Made by a program: the position numbers and the translations under genes. Shown here piece after piece: positions 1 through 4,372 of a stretch of DNA of 5,450 nt (position 1 is its first letter; each line of letters opens with the position of its first letter). The notes beneath the pieces are model-generated. The model did no database searches. It saw nothing but the letters and a program-made list of their open reading frames with translations, and had not been told where the DNA came from. Source of the stretch: Lentisphaeria bacterium (GTDB lineage Bacteria; Verrucomicrobiota; Lentisphaeria; Oligosphaerales; Oligosphaeraceae); the NCBI GenBank assembly GCA_028699735.1, contig JAQVUB010000207.1, positions 1 to 5,450 on the forward strand. Reading direction: 5' to 3'.

Positions 1-1
1 A

Positions 2-1246
2 TTCTGCCTGATCTGCCTGTCCGCTGCCGGTCTCAAACAACACCCCGTCGCTGCCTCGTGTGCAGAATTTCTTTGTCGAACCGTGCGTGCGGATGGCTCC
101 TGGCCGATTGATACCAATCTCGATCAATGGGTGACTTCTCTTGCCGGCAAAGCCGTTGTGGAGAGTCTGACGGATGCCGAAAAAGCGGCTTTGTCGCAAT
201 TGATTTTGCGGCGGCAGTTTAGGGAAGTTCATCCGTTTACCGGGGCGCGTCCGGGTGGCTGGGGTTGGACTTCGTTAAGCGGTGCGGTGCCGGAAGCTGA
301 TGATACGGCTGCCGCGCTGATTGCGCTGTACCATTTACGACAAGGTAAAACGTCAGCAATGCAGGATAGCAGCGGTATTTTTTTGACAACGAAAAACACT
401 AACGACCCGAAAAAATTTCATGGGGGGAACATCGCTGTTCAACCAGGAATGTGTTCTCCGGAAATTGAGCGGGGCTGCTGTTGGCTTCTGGACATCCAGA
501 ACCGTGACGGCGGCATGCCGACCTTCTGCCGGGGCTGGGGACGGCTCCCCTTTGATCAGAGCTGCCCGGATTTGTCCGCACATGCCTGGCGGGCGCTGGC
601 ACTCTGGCTCCCGCAATTGCCTGCTGCCCTGCAGAAACGAGTCCGGCGGAGCCTGACAAAAATGCTGAATTTTCTGGAAAAGAAGCAACATGCTGACGGT
701 TCTTTTCTGGCGCTCTGGTTTGGGGATCAGTACGCAGCCGGTCAGCTTGCCCCGGTTTACGGAACGGCTGTTGTGCTGGAGAACTTGCAGGGAGTGGAGC
801 AAGCCTGGCTGCAGAAGGCACGCAATTTTCTGCTGGCGCAGCAGCTGTCCAGCGGCGCCTGGGGGGATGCCGCCACCCAGCGCCCGAATGTCATTTTTAC
901 GGCGCGGGTCCTGGCGGCACTGGCTCCCTGCCAGGAAGCCAAAGAGGCTCTGCAACGCGGAATCGATTTTTTAAGGCCATACCTGGAAGGGGAGAAGGAA
1001 TTGCCTGCGGAACCCGTCGGCCTCTATTTTTCACAATTGTGGTATTCGGAAAAACTCTATCCGAAGATTTTTCTGGTACAGGCGCTGAAAGCAGGGTGCA
1101 GGGGGCAGGGGGGAACAAGGGGACAGGGTGCAGGGGGCAGGGTGCAGGGGGGAAGAAGGGGACAGGGTGCAGGGGACAGGGTGCAGGGGGCAGGGGGCAG
1201 GGGGCAGGGGACAGGGGGGAAGAAGGGGACAGGGTGCAGGTTTTAA
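2..1246 (+). CDS. Squalene-hopene-cyclase-like protein, 5' end outside window
   Basis: The frame is open to the window edge, so this is the C-terminal 414 residues of a longer protein; the GTG at 83 is internal. It looks like a triterpene-cyclase (alpha/alpha-barrel) protein. Visible marks, numbered from base 2, are DGSWPIDTN (31-39), GGWGWT (85-90), PEADDT (97-102) at the place of the catalytic DXDD motif, NRDGGMPTFCRGWGRLPFD (167-185), DGSF (232-235), SSGAWGD (283-289) and a cyclase-like ending YFSQLWYSEKLYPKIFLVQAL (342-361, inclusive of flanks). Family members protonate squalene or a related polyprene at the inner face of the membrane. The first Asp of DXDD is Glu here, while the central Asp (D100), the proton donor in characterised hopene cyclases, is kept. 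Residues about 116-154 form an insertion containing a dispersed repeat. Residues 366-414 are a Gly/Arg/Gln-rich tail encoded by a minisatellite. The substrate cannot be told from sequence; another terpenoid cyclase activity, or a non-catalytic relative, is possible. Confidence 0.85.
   Translation, partial: FCLICLSAAGLKQHPVAASCAEFLCRTVRADGSWPIDTNLDQWVTSLAGKAVVESLTDAEKAALSQLILRRQFREVHPFTGARPGGWGWTSLSGAVPEADDTAAALIALYHLRQGKTSAMQDSSGIFLTTKNTNDPKKFHGGNIAVQPGMCSPEIERGCCWLLDIQNRDGGMPTFCRGWGRLPFDQSCPDLSAHAWRALALWLPQLPAALQKRVRRSLTKMLNFLEKKQHADGSFLALWFGDQYAAGQLAPVYGTAVVLENLQGVEQAWLQKARNFLLAQQLSSGAWGDAATQRPNVIFTARVLAALAPCQEAKEALQRGIDFLRPYLEGEKELPAEPVGLYFSQLWYSEKLYPKIFLVQALKAGCRGQGGTRGQGAGGRVQGGRRGQGAGDRVQGAGGRGQGTGGKKGTGCRF
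378..420 (+). repeat. Dispersed AT-rich repeat, copy 1, inside the cyclase gene
   Basis: This begins with a T-run and then a 14-base core acaacgaaaaacac (386-399), which is identical in the copies at 2826-2839 and, inverted, 4295-4308. It is read in frame as FLTTKNTNDPKKF and lies in a variable loop between the ADDT helix and the WLLDIQNRDGG segment. Hopene cyclases have only about a dozen residues at this place. Similar 'cacgaaaaacac' repeats are common between genes in several environmental bacterial phyla (recollection, not searched). Confidence 0.8.
1091..1240 (+). repeat. G-rich minisatellite forming the 3' end of the cyclase gene
   Basis: The array is made of variable units of the type cagggtgcagg, caggggaca and gaaggggaca. 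It includes an exact 27-base direct repeat (1147-1173 and 1214-1240, 67 bases apart). About 19 runs of three or more G lie on the + strand, so G-quadruplex formation is plausible in DNA and mRNA. The array is read through in the cyclase frame without a stop until TAA at 1244-1246. Unit order is irregular, unlike a CRISPR array. Confidence 0.9.
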
Positions 1247-1303
1247 AAGTGGCGCAACCGACCCGGTTGCGATCTGCGTTTAGTCCCCTACGTTCGAACT
1301 TTT
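1245..1303. repeat. Short palindromic element between the two repeat arrays
   Basis: This 59-base segment is bounded by aaaagt (1245-1250) and its reverse complement actttt (1298-1303). It contains a perfect 8-base-pair stem with a three-base loop, cgcaaccg-acc-cggttgcg (1253-1271), and the palindrome gttcgaac (1292-1299). It separates the G-rich array from its inverted C-rich counterpart. No T-run follows the hairpin, so it is not a classical intrinsic terminator. Its function is unknown; it could be a small non-autonomous repeat or an RNA-level structure. Confidence 0.5.
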
Positions 1304-1315
1304 GTGGAGCGTTGT

Positions 1316-1380
1316 CTGCACCCTGCACCCTGTAACCTGCACCCTGTAACCTGCACCCTGTCCCCTGCACCCTGCACCCT
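1316..1380 (-). repeat. C-rich minisatellite, inverted relative to the G-rich array
   Basis: The array has roughly 14-base units, cctgcaccctgtaa and variants with tccc in place of taac. Bases 1350-1374 are the exact reverse complement of 1163-1187 (25 bases), so the two arrays can pair around a 162-base loop. The array lies just upstream of the propeller gene and explains why an open frame (LHPAPCNLHPVTC...) extends upstream of that gene's real start. Confidence 0.9.
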
Positions 1381-1386
1381 AAAAAA

Positions 1387-1402
1387 GACACGAAATTTCA
1401 TG
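1387..1402 (+). repeat. Possible fragment of the dispersed repeat at the propeller gene start
   Basis: The stretch gacacgaaatttcatg resembles the right end of copy 1 (gacccgaaaaaatttcatg, 404-422). If it is related, it supplies the start codon of the propeller gene. The match is short and lacks the 14-base core, so it may be chance. Confidence 0.35.
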
Positions 1403-2818
1403 TTGAGTCAAAGGTACATAGAACGGATTGTGACGCTGTGTTTTCTGCTGCTGGCAGCGGCGGGTATCTGGCATTTTGTCCGCTTCCGCAGCAGCTTTGA
1501 CCTCGTTCCGGCTCTGCCACAACCGGATCCGCGCATGGAACAACAGGAAGTCACCCGAAAAACCATCATCGGAGAACATTTTCAACGCTTCGCTGAAAGC
1601 CAACCCCAGGAAAATGCCGGGAGCTGGCCGGGATTTCGGGGGCCAAACCGGGACAATATCGCGAAAGACTCTCCGCCTTTGCGGACGGATTGGGGGGCTG
1701 CCGGGCCAAAGGTATTGTGGCGTCAGGAACTGGGTGAAGGCTATGCGGCGCCAGCAGTCGCCTACGGCCTCGTTTACGTTCTCGATTATCTGGAAGAAGC
1801 GGAGCAAGATGCGCTGCGCTGTTTTGAATTGCTCACTGGCCAGGAAGTCTGGCGGAGATACTACGAAAATCCGGTGCGCAGGAATCATGGCAAATCGCGG
1901 ACAGTCTGCGCGGTGTCAGACGGGACAGTTGTCAGCATCGGCCCCAAAGCCCATGTCATGACCGCCGATGCGTTTTCCGGAGACTTGTTGTGGACTTGCG
2001 ATATGCTGGCGGAATACGATGGCGAACTGCCGCAGTGGTATGCAGGACAGTGTCCGCTGATCGATCAGGGTGCAGTCATTCTGGCGCCGGCCGGCAAGGA
2101 AGCTTTGCTGCAGGCCCGGGATCTGCACAGCGGAAAAGTCCTCTGGCAGACAGCCAATTCTCCTGGTCTAAAGATGTCGCATTCGTCCATTGTGCCAATG
2201 GTGCTGCAGGGCATCCGGCAGTATGTATATTGCGGGTTGGGCGGAGTGGTTGGAGTCGCTGAAGATGGCGAACTGCTCTGGCATACGGCTGCCTGGCGTC
2301 CGCCAGTCTGGGCGCCATCCCCCGTGCAAATCTCCAATCAGGAAATCTTTCTGACGGCGGGATATGGCGCTGGATCCGCAGTTCTGCAGGTAACCCTTGC
2401 GGATGGCAAATGGGAGACTTCTTTGAAAAGCGCTTGGAAACCGTCTCAGGGTCCGGCCTGTGAACAGCAAACACCTGTCTTTTACAAGGGCTTGCTTTTC
2501 ACGATTCAACCAAAAGATGCTGGCAGCCGCAGGGCGCAGCTGGTCGCGGCGGATCCCGCACGCCTGCCGGAAATTCTGGCGGGAAGCGGTCGCGAGGAGC
2601 GTTTCGGCCTGGGTCCATACCTGATTGCGGATCAAAAGATCTGGATTGTCGATGATCAGGGCGTGCTTTCCGTGTTCGAGTTTGCCGGACAGGACTTCCG
2701 GAAACTGGCAGCACACCGGGTGTTGCCGGGCTTCGATGCCTGGGGGCCGCTGGCGCTCGCCGATGGCCTGATGATCCTCCGCGATGCGACCTCAATGGCG
2801 TGCGTTGATCTTCGATAA
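1400..2818 (+). CDS. Membrane-anchored PQQ-like beta-propeller protein
   Basis: This 472-residue protein has an N-terminal membrane anchor (about residues 11-27), a linker, and then WPGFRGPNRDN (76-86), a signature seen at the start of PQQ-like/BamB-type propellers in Planctomycetes and relatives. Several blades carry the 'TG/SG-x-x-LW' turn: LLTGQEVW (144-151), FSGDLLW (192-198), HSGKVLW (243-249) and EDGELLW (288-294). A propeller exposed outside the cytoplasmic membrane is likely, as scaffold or ligand-binding domain; nothing shows that it binds PQQ or is an enzyme. I chose ATG 1400 because the upstream in-frame GTG at 1304 would make translated C-rich repeat the N-terminus. No good Shine-Dalgarno precedes 1400, and the start overlaps a gacacgaaatttcatg stretch resembling part of the dispersed repeat. 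The next gene follows after 55 bases. Confidence 0.85.
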   Translation: MLSQRYIERIVTLCFLLLAAAGIWHFVRFRSSFDLVPALPQPDPRMEQQEVTRKTIIGEHFQRFAESQPQENAGSWPGFRGPNRDNIAKDSPPLRTDWGAAGPKVLWRQELGEGYAAPAVAYGLVYVLDYLEEAEQDALRCFELLTGQEVWRRYYENPVRRNHGKSRTVCAVSDGTVVSIGPKAHVMTADAFSGDLLWTCDMLAEYDGELPQWYAGQCPLIDQGAVILAPAGKEALLQARDLHSGKVLWQTANSPGLKMSHSSIVPMVLQGIRQYVYCGLGGVVGVAEDGELLWHTAAWRPPVWAPSPVQISNQEIFLTAGYGAGSAVLQVTLADGKWETSLKSAWKPSQGPACEQQTPVFYKGLLFTIQPKDAGSRRAQLVAADPARLPEILAGSGREERFGLGPYLIADQKIWIVDDQGVLSVFEFAGQDFRKLAAHRVLPGFDAWGPLALADGLMILRDATSMACVDLR

Positions 2819-2860
2819 TTTTTTAACAACGAAAAACACAAAAAGCCACGAAAATTTTAA
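2819..2860 (+). repeat. Dispersed AT-rich repeat, copy 2, in a gene junction
   Basis: This starts with a T-run directly after the stop codon of the PQQ-like propeller gene and carries the core acaacgaaaaacac at 2826-2839. It fills almost the whole 55-base gap. In frame it would read FLTTKNTKSHENF, nearly the same peptide as copy 1 in the cyclase, which argues that the long upstream extension of the next gene (from 2784) is not real. Confidence 0.85.
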
Positions 2861-2864
2861 GGGG
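2860..2864 (+). promoter_or_regulatory. Ribosome binding site for the NHL-like gene
   Basis: The sequence aggggt, preceded by A, lies 9 bases before ATG 2874. This supports that start over the in-frame upstream ATG at 2784, which lies inside the preceding gene. The site abuts the right end of repeat copy 2. Confidence 0.6.
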
Positions 2865-2873
2865 TTTGTTGAG

Positions 2874-3527
2874 ATGCAATTAAGCCGCTGGCAATGGATA
2901 AGTTTTCTGGTCGGCCTGGCAATTCTTCTGCTGGGCGGCATCCTGCTGTTTCGTGGAGAAGAGAAAGTTACGATTCAGGCAGCGGAGGCTGTCCAGTCTG
3001 AGCTGCCGGAGTTGCCGGCGGGTCTTCCTGCCCGCCTGGGGGATTTGGAGTTTCGGGTTGTGCGGGAACGTCGCAAGGTCATGGCGGTCAAGTTCAGCAC
3101 TGGCGAACAGGTCTGGGAATCCGATGGGTTGGAGGCCTGGATCGTGCCCGGAGCCGCTTTCCCCCTGGATGTCTCTCCGGAGGGGTACCTCTGGGTGGCC
3201 AATGTCGGGCGAAAGCGTCTCGAGCAACTCGATCCACAAAGCGGAACCTTCATCGCCTCCTGGGTGCCCGCAGAACCCTTTGCTGGCTGCTGCAATCCGG
3301 TGCGCTTCGCCGCACTGGGAGGAGGACGCTTCCTGACGATGGAAAAGGGAAGACGCCAGGCCAGGCTCTATGCTCCATCCGGCGAATTGCTCGAAATCAT
3401 CGTGCCGGATTTGTCCGCATCGGAATTCAATTATGAAATCCGCAAAACTCCGGACAAAATATATCTGATCGATCATCAATCGGATTTTGGACAGGCGCGC
3501 ATATGGGAGTTTGATCCACATGAATAG
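2874..3527 (+). CDS. Membrane-anchored NHL/propeller-like protein
   Basis: This 217-residue protein has one N-terminal membrane segment (about residues 8-26, ending LLFRGEE), so the rest probably faces outside the cytoplasmic membrane. The soluble part shows short strand-rich repeats typical of NHL or SMP-30-like propellers: PLDVSPEGYLWVANVGRKRLEQLDP (97-121, quoted by its ends), GGGRFLTMEKGRRQARLYAPSGELL (149-173, likewise) and KIYLIDHQSDFGQARIWEFDP (195-215). About three to four blades are visible, short for a complete six-blade propeller. A vicinal cysteine motif AGCCNPVRFA lies at 137-146. ATG 2874 is chosen because a Shine-Dalgarno precedes it and the upstream extension is repeat-derived. 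Its end overlaps the next gene by 8 bases, indicating translational coupling. Function is unknown; the context suggests a periplasmic partner of the iron-sulfur proteins downstream. Confidence 0.75.
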   Translation: MQLSRWQWISFLVGLAILLLGGILLFRGEEKVTIQAAEAVQSELPELPAGLPARLGDLEFRVVRERRKVMAVKFSTGEQVWESDGLEAWIVPGAAFPLDVSPEGYLWVANVGRKRLEQLDPQSGTFIASWVPAEPFAGCCNPVRFAALGGGRFLTMEKGRRQARLYAPSGELLEIIVPDLSASEFNYEIRKTPDKIYLIDHQSDFGQARIWEFDPHE

Positions 3528-3720
3528 AAGGGACTTTCTGAAAAAATCCGGTCGTTTATTTTTGCTTGGCCTGCTGGGTTATGGGATTTTCCGCAGCTTG
3601 CGGGGGGCTCAGGACGCGGTGGGTGATTCGCGCTGCCGCGGCAATGGAGTCTGTCGCGGCTGTCCGCGCCTGGCTTCCTGCGGACATCCGACGGCCCTTT
3701 CTTTCCGGGAGACAAAATGA
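3520..3720 (+). CDS. Small twin-arginine-exported protein with CX5CX2CX5C motif
   Basis: The 66-residue product begins MNRRDFLKKSGR followed by a hydrophobic stretch (13-24), a good twin-arginine (Tat) signal or signal anchor. After it there are only about 35 residues, with cysteines at 39, 45, 48 and 54 in the pattern CX5CX2CX5C (CRGNGVCRGCPRLASC). Four cysteines in a Tat substrate suggest a folded metal or iron-sulfur centre loaded in the cytoplasm; this is inference. GGGAG at 3505-3509 lies 10 bases upstream of the ATG. The gene overlaps the previous one by 8 bases and the ferredoxin by 4 (ATGA, 3717-3720), so it belongs firmly to the operon. An in-frame upstream ATG at 3487 is ignored because it would bury the Tat signal. 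I recognise no named family. Confidence 0.8.
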   Translation: MNRRDFLKKSGRLFLLGLLGYGIFRSLRGAQDAVGDSRCRGNGVCRGCPRLASCGHPTALSFRETK

Positions 3721-4268
3721 TGTTGCGACGGCAATTTCTTCAAAAGTTGGGTGCTTTGCTGCTGGCGCTGATTCCGTTGTCGCTTTGGCGGCGTCAGCGC
3801 GGGAAAAGTGTCGGCAGTTTATGGCAGATTGATCCGGACAAATGTGTGCAATGCGGGCGCTGCGCCAAGGAATGTGTTTTGTCGCCGTCGGCGGTGAAAT
3901 GCGTTCATCAGTATGCCAGTTGCGGCTATTGTGAATTTTGCAGCGGTTATTATCATGGTAATTACCTCAAGCTGGATACCGCCGCCGAGAATTTGCGCTG
4001 TCCGGTTGCTGCGATCAAGCGTACTTTTGTCGAGGACCCGTATTTTGAATATCGCATTGATGAAGAGCTTTGCGTTGCCTGCGGGAAGTGTGTCAAGGGC
4101 TGTGCTGATTTCGGCAACGGGTCGTTGTTTTTGCAAGTTCGCCATGACCGCTGCCTGAACTGCAATCAGTGTTCGATTGCCGCACATTGCCCGGCCGATG
4201 CCTTTGTCCGGGTTCCGCATGACAAACCCTACATTTTCAAAAAACCACCACTGGAATTGAAAAAATGA
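3717..4268 (+). CDS. NapG/MauM-like Tat-exported polyferredoxin
   Basis: This 183-residue protein starts MMLRRQFLQKLG plus a hydrophobic stretch (11-23), a Tat signal. Two ferredoxin-like halves follow. Half one has CVQCGRCAKEC (43-53), then CGYCEFC (69-75) and CP at 95. Half two has CVACGKCVKGC (119-129), then CLNCNQC (146-152) and CP at 158. The sixteen ligands could hold four [4Fe-4S] clusters, as in NapG and MauM; C62 is a 17th cysteine. The two halves begin alike (IDPDKCVQCGRC / IDEELCVACGKC), pointing to internal duplication. NapG-type proteins carry electrons outside the membrane between a NapH-type quinol oxidase and a terminal enzyme. The start ATG overlaps the previous stop, and GGGAG (3707-3711) lies 5 bases before it; ATG 3720 is an equally possible start. 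The protein ends FKKPPLELKK, a tail that is repeated in diverged form at 4337-4372. Confidence 0.88.
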   Translation: MMLRRQFLQKLGALLLALIPLSLWRRQRGKSVGSLWQIDPDKCVQCGRCAKECVLSPSAVKCVHQYASCGYCEFCSGYYHGNYLKLDTAAENLRCPVAAIKRTFVEDPYFEYRIDEELCVACGKCVKGCADFGNGSLFLQVRHDRCLNCNQCSIAAHCPADAFVRVPHDKPYIFKKPPLELKK

Positions 4269-4372
4269 TACCTAAGATTTTTTTTGTGTCGTTTGTGTTT
4301 TTCGTTGTTAAAAAAAGCCTCTGCTACCACATCATTCATTTTAAGAAACCACCGATGGAACTTCACTCATGA
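4233..4372 (+). repeat. Diverged duplication of the ferredoxin 3' end around a repeat insertion
   Basis: Bases 4233-4268 (encoding IFKKPPLELKK-stop) and 4337-4372 (encoding HFKKPPMELHS-stop) align without gaps at 24 of 36 positions, 104 bases apart, with several differences at third codon positions. The second copy's stop TGA overlaps the next gene's ATG as ATGA (4369-4372). The inverted dispersed repeat lies between the copies. The simplest reading is that the ferredoxin gene once ended at 4372, and that an insertion with duplication moved its stop upstream. Confidence 0.6.
4278..4316 (-). repeat. Dispersed AT-rich repeat, copy 3, inverted
   Basis: The reverse strand reads a T-run and then the core acaacgaaaaacac (4295-4308 on +) followed by aaacgacac and an A-run, matching copies 1 and 2 but in opposite orientation. 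It occupies the gap between the ferredoxin and the membrane protein gene. Its long T and A runs might affect transcription, but no GC-rich stem accompanies them. Confidence 0.85.

Noticed and set aside
353..955. Minus-strand open frame of 200 residues in the cyclase
   Set aside because: It is a shadow of the cyclase coding strand, whose frame carries all the family motifs.
1091..1240. CRISPR array
   Set aside because: The units are short, irregular and G-rich with no unique spacers, and no cas gene is visible.
1253..1271. Intrinsic transcription terminator
   Set aside because: The stem is good but is followed by atctgcg rather than a T-run.
1304..1399. Upstream extension of the PQQ-like propeller gene
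   Set aside because: It is only a translation of the C-rich array (LHPAPC-type peptide).
2784..2873. Upstream extension of the NHL-like gene
   Set aside because: It overlaps the preceding gene and translates repeat copy 2; ATG 2874 has a Shine-Dalgarno and leads straight into the membrane anchor.
2804..2883. Flanking duplication around repeat copy 2 (gttgatcttcgataatt and gttgagatgcaatt)
   Set aside because: The match is short and weak, unlike the tail duplication around copy 3, and is probably chance.
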